Origin: JBBDIO01 sp040880365
GTDB lineage: Bacteria > Chloroflexota > Anaerolineae > Caldilineales > Caldilineaceae
Direction: 5' to 3'
Assembly (NCBI GenBank): GCA_040880365.1
Contig: JBBDIO010000148.1
Span: 1 to 29,674 of the forward strand
DNA: 29,674 nucleotides
The first letter of the stretch is position 1, and each line of letters begins with the position of its first letter. Below, piece by piece: positions 1 to 7,925 of this stretch. The notes under the pieces are model-generated. The model had not been told where the DNA came from. It worked only from the letters and a program-made list of their open reading frames with translations, and made no database searches. Made by a program: the position numbers and the translations under genes.

Positions 1-1
1 A

Positions 2-1152
2 TCGGGAAGCACAGTACGCCCCGGCGATGTGGACGGGTGGGCGTGGGCCGCGGGTGTGATTGGCCGCGAGGCAGACAATCAGCCGCCGCCTATACCTTTG
101 ACCAGATCTGCGCGCCGCCCGCGACTGCCACGCCAGAGGCGACTGCCACACCGACAATGACCCCTACTCCTACGTCCACCAACACACCGGTCGCGACGGC
201 AATACCTGTCGCGGATCAGCCGCCGGCGACCGCTACGCCAACCTGGACGGTCGCGCCCCTGCCCACGGCAACATCACTGGCAACACCGACAAGTGCACCG
301 GACAATCTGCCGACACAGAGTGTGGCCCTGGCGGAAAGTGCAACCCGCCCTCTGATCCAGGAATTTCGCGTGGACCCCAGTCAGATCGCCTATGGGGAAC
401 AGGCCATGCTGACCTGGGTGGTGGAACAGGCGACGCAGGTGACATTGCATCCGGCCGCGGGTGAAGACGCCAACGGGGTGGATAGTGTGGCTTCTGTGGG
501 AAATCGCAGCGTGGAGCCGGCGCTCTCCACTCGATATACGCTGATTGCCGTCAATGGGGCAGGCGAAACCCGCGCCGATGTGATGCTCTTTGTGAAACCG
601 TCGCATACGACACCTACGCCGCAACCTACACCTACACTGGATCCTGCACCGGCGCTGGCGCAACCGGCGACACCCGCGCCTGACCCGACAGCTGTGCTCG
701 ACCTGCCTGCTCCAGAAGTGGCAACTGCAACTGCGATAGCGATAGTACCTACACTTGTTCCGGAACCGGAGATCGCATCGGCGGCAGAGACGCCAACGCC
801 AGAAGATGCGCCTACTGTAGCGGACGCGGCCACCGTGGCACCTCTGGCGTCTGTGACACCCGTAGCATCTGTGACGGAGATACCTGCGCCGGAAGCTGTC
901 TCTGGCGGCGAATCGGAACCAGAGTCGGACCCTGCGCCAGAAGTCGTGGCGCTGGTTCCTCCAGTGGTGACGGCCTTGCCTACGATTGAGAGCAATACAG
1001 ACGCACCGCCCTCACCTGTGAGTGTCGCTGATCCCGAATCTGACCGGGTGCGGTTGCTGGCCCTGATTACCGGCAGCGCGTTGATTCTAGGCGCGCCTCT
1101 GCTATTCGCCTTTGTGTGGGTGATCGTGTGGTCGATCTGGAGAAAGCCATGA
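2..1152 (+). CDS. Membrane-anchored Thr/Pro-rich surface protein with Ig-like domain, 5' partial, apparent frameshift
   Basis: The start lies before the window. From position 2 one frame reads RPGDVDGWAWAAG and continues to NQPP near 88. The sensible continuation, AYTFDQICAP, is one frame away from 88-91 onward, so one base appears to be missing in the CCGCCGCC run at 83-90. After it come a Thr/Pro-rich linker, an Ig-like beta domain (about nt 349-600, with GEQAMLTWVV and TRYTLIAVNGAGE), a second low-complexity stalk and a C-terminal membrane helix (about nt 1057-1140) ending in WRKP. From memory, the GDVDGWAW/YTFDQIC ending resembles DUF4430-type proteins beside corrinoid ECF transporters. 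The ATGA overlap with the S component suggests a role in capturing corrinoid at the surface. That role is inferred; the specific ligand is not shown. Confidence 0.6.
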   Translation, partial: GKHSTPRRCGRVGVGRGCDWPRGRQSAAAYTFDQICAPPATATPEATATPTMTPTPTSTNTPVATAIPVADQPPATATPTWTVAPLPTATSLATPTSAPDNLPTQSVALAESATRPLIQEFRVDPSQIAYGEQAMLTWVVEQATQVTLHPAAGEDANGVDSVASVGNRSVEPALSTRYTLIAVNGAGETRADVMLFVKPSHTTPTPQPTPTLDPAPALAQPATPAPDPTAVLDLPAPEVATATAIAIVPTLVPEPEIASAAETPTPEDAPTVADAATVAPLASVTPVASVTEIPAPEAVSGGESEPESDPAPEVVALVPPVVTALPTIESNTDAPPSPVSVADPESDRVRLLALITGSALILGAPLLFAFVWVIVWSIWRKP

Positions 1153-2015
1153 CCCGGACGTCCACACTCGCCACCTGGATGAGCGGGGCCATCTTTCTCC
1201 TGGCGACGCTCATGGGGTTGGTCGCGTTTCTCTATCCGTTCTGGGTGCCGGCGCTGGCCCAAAGTGGCAATACGGGCTTGGCGCACAGCCAGGATGCGCC
1301 CTATGTGCTGGCGTTGCTCACGGGGATCTGTTTCGTCGTGCTTTTGCTCGAAGTGCAGGGCGCGGGCATGAGCGCCAAAACAGTCGCGCTGCTGGGCGTG
1401 TTGATTTCCATCAATTCGCTGCTGCGCTTTGTGGATCTGGCTGTGCCCGGGCCGGGTGGATTCAGCCCCATCTTTCTGCTCATCATCCTGGTGGGCTATA
1501 TCTATGGGCCGCGCCTGGGCTTTCTCATGGGGGCGTTGACGCTGCTGGTTTCTTCCATCATCACGGGCGCGATGGGTCCCTGGTTGCCCTATCAGATGTT
1601 CACTGCCGGCTGGATCGGGATGAGCGCGGTCATCTGCCGCCCGCTGGTGGGGGGGCTGGGGATGCGCGGGCGTCTGGGCGAAGTGGTGGTCCTGGCGTTG
1701 TTTGCGGGGCTGTGGGGACTGCTCTATGGCGTCATTATGAATATCTGGTTCTGGCCCTTTGTGGTGGGCACGCCGGACCAATATTGGGAGCCGGGGATCG
1801 GCGGGATGCAGACTGTGCAGCGCTACGCGGTCTTTTATGCGGTGACTTCGCTGGGGTGGGATCTCGTGCGCATGGCGGGTAATGTGGTATTGCTGCTGGT
1901 CTTTGGCGGCCCGGTGTTGCGCGTGCTGCAACGCTTCCAGCGGCGCTTTACTTTTGTATATTCGCCTGTGTCGCAGCCTGTGTCGCAGACGGTATCTCAG
2001 GCCAATGACGCATGA
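1149..2015 (+). CDS. ECF transporter S component, probably corrinoid-specific
   Basis: A 288-residue integral membrane protein with about six hydrophobic helices. It is the substrate-binding subunit of an energy-coupling factor importer. The start at 1149 is chosen because ATGA overlaps the stop of the previous gene and GGAG at 1139-1142 lies 6 bases upstream; an in-frame GTG at 1116 lacks such support. The middle segment (FSPIFLLIILVGYIYGPRLG, then a Gly-rich GALTLLVSSIITGAMGPWLP) is typical of ECF S subunits. The tail has a repeated VSQ pattern (PVSQPVSQTVSQ). T and A subunits follow directly. Corrinoid specificity is inferred from five downstream cobamide genes, not from a binding motif. 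Confidence 0.85.
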   Translation: MTRTSTLATWMSGAIFLLATLMGLVAFLYPFWVPALAQSGNTGLAHSQDAPYVLALLTGICFVVLLLEVQGAGMSAKTVALLGVLISINSLLRFVDLAVPGPGGFSPIFLLIILVGYIYGPRLGFLMGALTLLVSSIITGAMGPWLPYQMFTAGWIGMSAVICRPLVGGLGMRGRLGEVVVLALFAGLWGLLYGVIMNIWFWPFVVGTPDQYWEPGIGGMQTVQRYAVFYAVTSLGWDLVRMAGNVVLLLVFGGPVLRVLQRFQRRFTFVYSPVSQPVSQTVSQANDA

Positions 2016-3187
2016 GTATACCCCGCGATTTTGCCCGCGGTATTGCCCCCGGCCCGAATCGAAGCTACGCGCCGCCACCGATTCACGCTGCGGCATGGGG
2101 CACATGGCTGGCCGCGGTGGTCGTGGTGCTGGCGGTCACGCGCAATCCGCTCTATCTGCTCTTTACGCTCACCTGGATTGGATGGGCCACACTGCTGGTC
2201 AACCGGATTGCGCAGAACGCAGCGCCCGGCGCGGATACGCTGGGCCTGCCGCCGGTGCAGTTCTCACCGCTGACATTTGGCCTGGTCGTGGTGACGCTTT
2301 CGGCCTTGTTTAATGGGCTGAATGTGCATGTGGGCACGCACGTCTTGTTTCGGCTGCCCCGCGGGTGGCCTTTGATCGGCGGGCCAATTACCGCCGAGGC
2401 GTTGCTCTATGGCGCGCTCAATGGGCTGGCGCTCACGGGCCTGTTTGCCGCGTTTGTGTTGCTCAATCGGGTGGTGCCGGTGCGCAATCTGGTACGGCTG
2501 GCCCCACGGGCGTTCTATCCGGTGGCGGTGGTGGTGACGATTGCCGTCACTTTTGTGCCCGCGACGGTGCGCCAGTTTGCGAGCATTCGCGAGGCGCAGG
2601 CCATTCGCGGACATCGCGTGCGCGGGATGCGCTCGTGGCTGCCCTTGATGCTGCCCCTGCTGATTGGCGGCATGGAGCGCGCACTCCAGCTTGCCGAAGC
2701 CATGATGGCACGCGGCTTTGCCGCCGGCGACGAACAGCCGCAAAGCACGCTGTGGGTGCGGGCGGCGCTGATTCTGGGCATGGTGGCTCTGTTGGCAGGC
2801 ATGTTGCTGCATCTGGTCTGGCGTATGCCAGTGTGGGGGCCGGTCTTGTTGCTGGTGGGCGCGTTGCTGATTGGCGGCGCGGTCTGGCGTATGGGCCAGG
2901 GCCAAACCTACACCGTCTATCGGCCTACAGCCTGGCGCGTGCAGGATAGTGTAATCTGTGGCGGGGCGTTGCTTACGGCGCTGGCGTTTCTGGTGGAGTT
3001 GCCGGGGTTGGCGCGCACGAGCGCACTCTATTATCCCTATCCGGCGCTCACCTGGCCCCAGCTGGATTTGGGCATGGGGCTGAGTACGTGGGGGCTGTTG
3101 CCGCCCGTATTTGTACTTTTGTGGAGTCTGGCAAAGCAAGATGGCCCGGCCAATGGAGCTGATGTATCCGATGTATCCGAGCAGTAG
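2012..3187 (+). CDS. ecfT: ECF transporter T component (EcfT)
   Basis: The transmembrane coupling subunit, which joins the S component to the ATPases. It has 391 residues, longer than the usual 260-270. The core has about five helices and the two cytoplasmic Ala-Arg-Gly-type coupling motifs, IRG at about 198-200 (AQAIRGHRVRG) and ARG at 233-235 (AEAMMARGFA). The extra length is a C-terminal extension with three or four more hydrophobic segments (residues about 248-375) of unknown role. ATG at 2012 overlaps the S-component stop as ATGA, which implies translational coupling. The ATPase gene starts 13 bases after its stop. Confidence 0.88.
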   Translation: MSIPRDFARGIAPGPNRSYAPPPIHAAAWGTWLAAVVVVLAVTRNPLYLLFTLTWIGWATLLVNRIAQNAAPGADTLGLPPVQFSPLTFGLVVVTLSALFNGLNVHVGTHVLFRLPRGWPLIGGPITAEALLYGALNGLALTGLFAAFVLLNRVVPVRNLVRLAPRAFYPVAVVVTIAVTFVPATVRQFASIREAQAIRGHRVRGMRSWLPLMLPLLIGGMERALQLAEAMMARGFAAGDEQPQSTLWVRAALILGMVALLAGMLLHLVWRMPVWGPVLLLVGALLIGGAVWRMGQGQTYTVYRPTAWRVQDSVICGGALLTALAFLVELPGLARTSALYYPYPALTWPQLDLGMGLSTWGLLPPVFVLLWSLAKQDGPANGADVSDVSEQ

Positions 3188-3200
3188 ACCGAGAGATTTT

Positions 3201-4973
3201 ATGCAACCACGACAACCAGCATTACGCCATTCATTCACGGGAGTTATTGACGGAGCGGCAGGCGCGCCCGCTGCCCTGCCGTCTGCCGTGGATTTTCGCC
3301 AGGTGCGCTATACCTATCCCGAAGCCGCGACGCCTGCCCTGGACCAGATCGACGTGCAATTGCCCGAAGGCGAATTGATTGTGGTGGTGGGGCCTTCGGG
3401 TGCGGGCAAATCGACCTTGCTGCGGCTGGTGAATGGACTTGCGCCCCATTTCAGCGGTGGACATCTGCAAGGTTCGCTGCGGGTGCTTGGGCTGGATCCG
3501 GTGGTGGCGACGCCTCGGCTCATGAGCCGTGAGGTGGGCTTTGTCTTTCAGGACCCGGAAAACCAGTTTGTCATGGATCGGGTGGAAGATGAGATTGCCT
3601 TTGCGCTGGAAAACGCAGGCATGGCGCGCCAGGAAATGCGGATTCGGGTGGAAGAAACGCTGGATCTGCTGGATCTCGCACCCCTGCGTGGGCGGCGGTT
3701 GGATATGCTTTCGGGCGGGGAGCGGCAGCGCGTGGCGATTGCTGCGGCGTTGGCCTTGCGCCCGCGCATCCTGGTATTGGACGAACCGACTTCGCAGTTG
3801 GATCCCAAATCTGCCGAAGATGTGCTGGCCGCGCTGGTGCGTCTGAACACAGATCTGGGGCTGACGGTTTTGCTGGCAGAACATCGGCTGGAACGCGTGC
3901 TGCCCTATGCCGACCGGGTGCTCTATCTGCCCCAAGAGGGCGCGCCGCGGCTGGACACGCCTCGCGCCCTGCTGGGAGATGAACCCGCGGCCACTACCAT
4001 TCCGGTGGCGCTCTCTCCGCCCCTGGTGCGCCTGGCTAAGACATTGGGCTGGGAGCCGCTGCCGCTGACCGTGAAGGAGGGCCTGGCATGGAGTCGCCAG
4101 CTGCGCGTGCCCACCGCGCGCGGCGCACAACCACCCGTAGCTGCGGATACCCAACCGATTCTTTCCACACACAATCTTCACGCCGGCTATGGCGATTGTC
4201 CCGTGTTACACGGCACCGACTTTGCCGTGCGTGGGGGCGAGATAGTCGTGCTTTTGGGGCGTAACGGATCGGGCAAAACGACGCTGCTCAAGAGTCTGGT
4301 GGGCTTGATTCGCCCGCAGCGCGGCGAGGTGCGCTTGCAGGGCGTCTCCATCAAGGGCAAGGATGTGGCAGACATCTGCCGGCAGGTTGGCTATCTGCCC
4401 CAGGACCCCAATCAACTGCTTTTTGCCGATACGGTCGCCGAAGAAATGGCGATTACGTTGCGCAATCACGGCTATGATCCGCGCGGCTACGATCTGCCCA
4501 TTGCCCCGCAAACGTTGCTGGAACGGCTGGGATTGGCGCACAAGGCACATGCCTATCCGCGGGATATGAGCGTGGGCGAACGCCAACGCGCCGCGCTGGC
4601 GGCCATTCTGGTGACCCGTCCCCAGGCTCTGTTGTTGGATGAACCGACGCGGGGGCTGGATTATGCCGCCAAGGCCCGGCTGCGCAGTTTGTTGGAAGAA
4701 TGGCGGGGCGAGGGCATGGGGATTGTGATTGTGACCCACGATGTGGAGCTGGCCGCCGAGGTTGCCGACCGTGTGGTGCTCATGAGCCAGGGCGAGATCA
4801 TCGCCGATGGCGACCCCTATACCATTCTGGGCAGTTCGCCGCTCTTTGCTTCGCAGGTGGCGCGCTTGTTTCCGGGCACGGGCTGGCTGACGGTGGAGGA
4901 TGCGTTGGACTATTTTCGCGGGCAGACGCACGCACCGTACGCCACTGACGATTATCCCGACGAGGGCGCATAA
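3201..4973 (+). CDS. ECF transporter fused double ATPase (A1-A2)
   Basis: A 590-residue protein with two ABC ATPase domains in tandem, the motor of the ECF importer. Domain 1 has Walker A GPSGAGKS (64-71), Q-loop FQDPENQ, signature LSGGE (170-174), Walker B LVLDEP (D194, E195) and switch His228. Domain 2 has Walker A GRNGSGKT (353-360), Q-loop QDPNQ, an altered signature MSVGE (456-460), Walker B LLLDEP (D480, E481) and His513. ATG 3201 is chosen over in-frame ATGs at 3111, 3141 and 3150 because those lie inside ecfT, the protein then starts normally, and GAGAG lies 6-10 bases upstream. Many ECF systems use two separate A genes; here they are fused. Confidence 0.93.
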   Translation: MQPRQPALRHSFTGVIDGAAGAPAALPSAVDFRQVRYTYPEAATPALDQIDVQLPEGELIVVVGPSGAGKSTLLRLVNGLAPHFSGGHLQGSLRVLGLDPVVATPRLMSREVGFVFQDPENQFVMDRVEDEIAFALENAGMARQEMRIRVEETLDLLDLAPLRGRRLDMLSGGERQRVAIAAALALRPRILVLDEPTSQLDPKSAEDVLAALVRLNTDLGLTVLLAEHRLERVLPYADRVLYLPQEGAPRLDTPRALLGDEPAATTIPVALSPPLVRLAKTLGWEPLPLTVKEGLAWSRQLRVPTARGAQPPVAADTQPILSTHNLHAGYGDCPVLHGTDFAVRGGEIVVLLGRNGSGKTTLLKSLVGLIRPQRGEVRLQGVSIKGKDVADICRQVGYLPQDPNQLLFADTVAEEMAITLRNHGYDPRGYDLPIAPQTLLERLGLAHKAHAYPRDMSVGERQRAALAAILVTRPQALLLDEPTRGLDYAAKARLRSLLEEWRGEGMGIVIVTHDVELAAEVADRVVLMSQGEIIADGDPYTILGSSPLFASQVARLFPGTGWLTVEDALDYFRGQTHAPYATDDYPDEGA

Positions 4974-4993
4974 CCCAGTCTGCGTGCTTTTTT
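4966..4993 (+). terminator. Weak hairpin plus T-tract after the ECF ATPase gene
   Basis: GCGCA (4966-4970) can pair with TGCGT (4981-4985, one G-U pair), followed by GC and six T residues (4988-4993). The stem is only 5 bp. At most it would be a partial terminator that lowers expression of the downstream cobamide genes. The 89-base gap to the next gene contains no recognisable cobalamin riboswitch. Confidence 0.25.
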
Positions 4994-5051
4994 ATATAGT
5001 TTTGGCTGCCCCGGCACTTGTGGCAGCACTTTCTACAAATAAAACGAATCC

Positions 5052-5057
5052 AGGAGG
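5052..5057 (+). promoter_or_regulatory. Strong Shine-Dalgarno for the adenosyltransferase gene
   Basis: A perfect AGGAGG lies 5 bases before ATG 5063 and settles that start over the in-frame ATG at 5018. It is the strongest ribosome binding site in the operon, which suggests the adenosyltransferase is translated independently after the 89-base gap. Confidence 0.8.
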
Positions 5058-5062
5058 CAATT

Positions 5063-5626
5063 ATGCCGCGTTTGACAAAAATTTATACCAAAAAGGGTGA
5101 CGGCGGGACAACCGCGCTGGGCGGGGGGCAACGTGTGCCCAAAGACGCGCTGCGGGTGCAGGTCTATGGCACTGTGGACGAACTGAATTCGCAGATCGGC
5201 GTGGCGCTGGCCGGCGGGCTGGTCGATTCACTGGACGAATTGCTGCGCAGCATCCAGAATGAGCTGTTCGATGTCGGCTCCGATCTCTGTTTTCTGGAAG
5301 AGGACAAGAGTAAATATCCCCTGCCCCAGATTGAAGCGCGGCATGTGACGCGGCTGGAAAAGGTGATCGACGATCTCACCCAGGTAGTCGGCCCGTTGGA
5401 AAACTTCATTCTGCCCGGCGGCACACTGGGCGCGGCCCAGTTGCATGTGGCGCGCACGGTCTGTCGCCGCGCCGAACGGGAAGCCGCGACACTGGCGCGT
5501 ACCGAAGGCATCGGCGCCTGGGTGCTGGCCTATCTCAATCGTTTGTCCGATGCGCTCTTTGTCATGGCGCGTTTTGAAAATCACCAGCGCGCCATGACCG
5601 AACCGCTGTGGAAGCCAGGGCAATAG
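5063..5626 (+). CDS. pduO: PduO-type ATP:cob(I)alamin adenosyltransferase
   Basis: A 187-residue cytoplasmic enzyme of the PduO/MMAB family. It transfers the adenosyl group of ATP to the cobalt of reduced corrinoids (EC 2.5.1.17). Hallmarks are TKIYTKKGDGGTT at 5-17 (ATP binding), VDELNSQIG at 38-46, ILPGG at 116-120, RTVCRRAERE at 131-140 and YLNRLSDALFVMAR at 157-170. Length and motif order are normal. Its product is the substrate form used by the downstream CbiR, CobU and CobS. CobS starts inside the 3' end of this gene, so translation is probably coupled. Confidence 0.95.
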   Translation: MPRLTKIYTKKGDGGTTALGGGQRVPKDALRVQVYGTVDELNSQIGVALAGGLVDSLDELLRSIQNELFDVGSDLCFLEEDKSKYPLPQIEARHVTRLEKVIDDLTQVVGPLENFILPGGTLGAAQLHVARTVCRRAEREAATLARTEGIGAWVLAYLNRLSDALFVMARFENHQRAMTEPLWKPGQ

Positions 5627-6423
5627 GCGCACTGGCGCGCACGCACGCCCGGCGCATGGGGTTGGCGCTGGGCTTTCTCACAGTGATTCCCATGCCCAAC
5701 CTGCCCTATTCGCCCGCGGAGATGGGGCGGGCGGGCGTTTGGTTTCCGTGGGTAGGGCTGCTGATGGGCGGTGCGCTCTGGGCGACCCATGCGGCCGCGA
5801 CTGCGCTCTTTGCGCCCTGGCTGGCGGCGGTGGCGGTAGTGGGCTGCTGGGCCGTGCTCACCGGCGCGCTGCATCTCGATGGGCTGGCCGATTGTTGCGA
5901 CGGTCTGCTGCCGCCGGTGGCACAGGAACGCCGCCTGGAGATCATGCGCGATCCGCGCGTGGGCGCTTTTGGTGTGGTGGGGCTGGTGCTCTTTCTGGCG
6001 GCCAAGATTGGCGTGGTGGCCGAATTGGGGCAGGCCGGCTGGGTCTTGCTGCTCGCGCCGGTGTGGGCGCGCTGGCTGCTCTTGTGGCTGGCCCGCCAAC
6101 CCGCGGCCCGCCCCGGTGGAATGGGCGCAGCATTTGGCGACGCGCTGACCGGGCGCATAGTGGGGCAAGCCGCGCTCTTGCCGGTGGCCTTGCTTTTGCT
6201 CAGCATTTCGGGTCTGATTCCTGCCTGGGGTGGGAGCGCGTGGGCATCCGGTTGGGCGGCAGTCGGGGCAGTTGTGGCCGCGACGCTGTGCATGGGCGCA
6301 ATTATCCGCTTTGCGCGGGCGCGGATTGGCGGCGTCACCGGTGATGTTTTGGGGCTGGGTGTGGAGCTGTGTGAATTGAGCGTGCTGCTGGCCTATTGTG
6401 CGATTGCGGGGCTGGCTTTCTGA
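5608..6423 (+). CDS. cobS: Adenosylcobinamide-GDP ribazoletransferase (cobalamin synthase)
   Basis: An integral membrane enzyme of 271 residues that joins AdoCbi-GDP to alpha-ribazole or its phosphate, completing the nucleotide loop (EC 2.7.8.26). Diagnostic motifs are LTVIPMP (24-30), HLDGLADCCDGL (89-100, metal-binding Asp cluster), EIMRDPRVGAFG (111-122) and GGVTGDVLG near 239-247. Several hydrophobic helices fill the rest. The GTG at 5608 overlaps the adenosyltransferase gene by 19 bases. ATG 5656 would give a 255-residue protein closer to the family length, so the start is uncertain. The next gene begins on the last base of its stop codon (TGATG). Confidence 0.93.
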   Translation: MEARAIGALARTHARRMGLALGFLTVIPMPNLPYSPAEMGRAGVWFPWVGLLMGGALWATHAAATALFAPWLAAVAVVGCWAVLTGALHLDGLADCCDGLLPPVAQERRLEIMRDPRVGAFGVVGLVLFLAAKIGVVAELGQAGWVLLLAPVWARWLLLWLARQPAARPGGMGAAFGDALTGRIVGQAALLPVALLLLSISGLIPAWGGSAWASGWAAVGAVVAATLCMGAIIRFARARIGGVTGDVLGLGVELCELSVLLAYCAIAGLAF

Positions 6424-7283
6424 TGCTGACCTATCCGTTTCGGCTGGGTACGACTTCCTATGTCACGCCCGGTGAGTTAACCGACAATGCCCGCTATCTG
6501 GCAGAGCTGCTACGCACGGCCGCGGGCGCACTGACGCCGGCACTGACGCCGGTAGACATGCAACTGGTGCTCTTTGATATGCCCGACGGACCCAGCAATC
6601 TGCCCGATGCCGCGACGGTGGCCGAATTAGCCGCCATCGGCCAGGCGGCAGGGCTGAGCTACACCGTGCATCTGCTGGCAGATCTGGAGGCCGTGCCCCA
6701 CGGGGAGCGGGATTGGCCGGACTCTTGGCGCGCCGCGCACGATGTGATCACACGCACGCGGCCGCTGGCCCCATTGGCCTATGTGGGACATCTGGACGGC
6801 CGCGCGCTGCGCAGCCGCGGCTATGCCGATCTGCGCACATGGGCGGCGGGCATGGCAGATGCGCTGCGCTGTGTGGTTTTCAGCCAGCCTGCACCTGTCC
6901 CGCTGGCGATTGAGAACCTGGAAGGCTATCCGCCCGATTTGGTGGAATGGCCCGTGCGCCAGGCCCGCACGCGGCGCTGTGTGGATGTGGGCCATCTCTG
7001 GCTCGACGGGCACGATCCGCTGCCCCATCTGCACGCCGCGCACGCGCCTGCGGTGATCCATCTGCACGGCGTAGGACACGATCCTGCGCGCGCAAGGCTG
7101 GTAGATCATCAAGCCCTGGATGTCACCCCTGCCGCCCAACTGGATCCGGTTTGCCGGTGGCTGGTGGAGTCGCATTTCACCGGGGTGGTCACACTGGAGG
7201 TCTTTGGCCCCGACGATTTCGCGCGCTCGCTGGCGGCGTTTCGCGCGGCCATGCAGCGGGTGACCGCCGCGCCAGAATGCTAG
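6423..7283 (+). CDS. cbiR: Cobamide-remodelling phosphodiesterase CbiR
   Basis: A 286-residue TIM-barrel protein of the AP-endonuclease-2 fold. CbiR enzymes hydrolyse the phosphodiester of adenosylcobamides to release the lower ligand, so that a cell can swap it for its preferred base. The N-terminus FRLGTTSYVTPGELTDNARY with VDMQLVLFDM matches the start I know for CbiR. Candidate metal ligands seen in order are His83, His123, Glu164 (AIENLEG), Asp188 and His191 (VDVGHLW), His213/His215 (IHLHG) and Glu259 (TLEVFG). ATG 6423 overlaps the cobS stop by one base; position 10 of the longer frame is rejected because it lies inside cobS. The position between cobS and cobU supports remodelling. Confidence 0.87.
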   Translation: MLTYPFRLGTTSYVTPGELTDNARYLAELLRTAAGALTPALTPVDMQLVLFDMPDGPSNLPDAATVAELAAIGQAAGLSYTVHLLADLEAVPHGERDWPDSWRAAHDVITRTRPLAPLAYVGHLDGRALRSRGYADLRTWAAGMADALRCVVFSQPAPVPLAIENLEGYPPDLVEWPVRQARTRRCVDVGHLWLDGHDPLPHLHAAHAPAVIHLHGVGHDPARARLVDHQALDVTPAAQLDPVCRWLVESHFTGVVTLEVFGPDDFARSLAAFRAAMQRVTAAPEC

Positions 7284-7314
7284 CTTGCCCGTCATCGAAT
7301 TTTTTATTTGCCAC

Positions 7315-7322
7315 AGAGGAGG
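7315..7322 (+). promoter_or_regulatory. Shine-Dalgarno that points to an AUC start for cobU
   Basis: AGAGGAGG is followed after 7 bases by ATC at 7330. No ATG, GTG or TTG occurs at a usable distance downstream. The nearest ordinary start, TTG 7285, lies 2 bases after the cbiR stop with no purine-rich site ahead of it and would add 15 residues unlike the family N-terminus. Confidence 0.55.
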
Positions 7323-7329
7323 CAGTCCC

Positions 7330-7911
7330 ATCAATCCACAGCTTACTTTTCTTCTGGGCGGCGCGCGCAGCGGCAAAAGCGCCTATGCTGAAACGCTGGC
7401 CCAGGCCCTTGCGCCGGGCGGGGATGTGCTCTATGTGGCGACTGCCCAGGCGTGGGACGCGGATATGCAGGCGCGCATTGCCCGCCACCGCGCCGACCGT
7501 CCACCCCAGTGGCGCACGGTGGAGGCTGCTCACGGCGTGGGCGCGGCAATCGGCGCGGCGCTGGCGGCTGAACCGGCTGCCGTTGTGCTGCTGGATTGTC
7601 TCACGTTGCTCACCAGCAATGTACTGGTGGCGTTGCCCGAAACGATATCAGAAGTGGAAGCGATGAACGCCATGCAGGACGAGATGGCCCCGTTGCTGGC
7701 GACATTTGCCCACAGCCAGGCCACATGGATTGTGGTTTCCAACGAGGTGGGGTTGGGGATTGTGCCCGCGTATCCCCTGGGGCGACGGTATCGGGATGTG
7801 TTGGGGCGCGTCAATCAACAGGTCGCGGCGGCCGCGGATCAAGTCTTGCTGCTGGTGGCGGGGCTGCCTCTGCAAATCAAGCCTGCGCCGGCTGGGGTTA
7901 TCCTGCCCTAG
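7330..7911 (+). CDS. cobU: Adenosylcobinamide kinase / adenosylcobinamide-phosphate guanylyltransferase
   Basis: The bifunctional CobU/CobP enzyme of nucleotide-loop assembly, 193 residues from the preferred start. It phosphorylates adenosylcobinamide and then transfers GMP from GTP, giving the AdoCbi-GDP used by CobS. Seen are P-loop GGARSGKS (10-17), YVATAQAWDADMQARIARHR (35-54, including the His53 region of the guanylylated His), RPPQW, LLDCLTLLTSN (87-97) and VSNEVGLGIVP with PLGRRYRDVLGRVNQ. The start is unusual: a strong Shine-Dalgarno points to ATC 7330, while TTG 7285 would give 208 residues. It is the last gene of the operon and converges on the binding-protein gene 14 bases away. 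Confidence 0.93.
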   Translation: MNPQLTFLLGGARSGKSAYAETLAQALAPGGDVLYVATAQAWDADMQARIARHRADRPPQWRTVEAAHGVGAAIGAALAAEPAAVVLLDCLTLLTSNVLVALPETISEVEAMNAMQDEMAPLLATFAHSQATWIVVSNEVGLGIVPAYPLGRRYRDVLGRVNQQVAAAADQVLLLVAGLPLQIKPAPAGVILP

Positions 7912-7925
7912 CCTGTCTTGCCGCC

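Noticed and set aside
390..2105. Long open frame on the minus strand (571 codons) opposite the surface protein and S component
   Set aside because: It is rich in His, Arg, Gln and Ser/Gly repeats typical of the antisense of GC-rich genes, and the plus strand has coupled genes with clear family motifs.
2264..3238. 324-codon minus-strand frame opposite ecfT
   Set aside because: Gln/His/Arg-rich antisense composition, no motif, and the opposite strand has EcfT with coupling motifs.
4974..5062. Cobalamin riboswitch before the adenosyltransferase gene
   Set aside because: The gap is only 89 bases and lacks a B12-box-like core and the needed helices. A riboswitch may lie upstream of the window.
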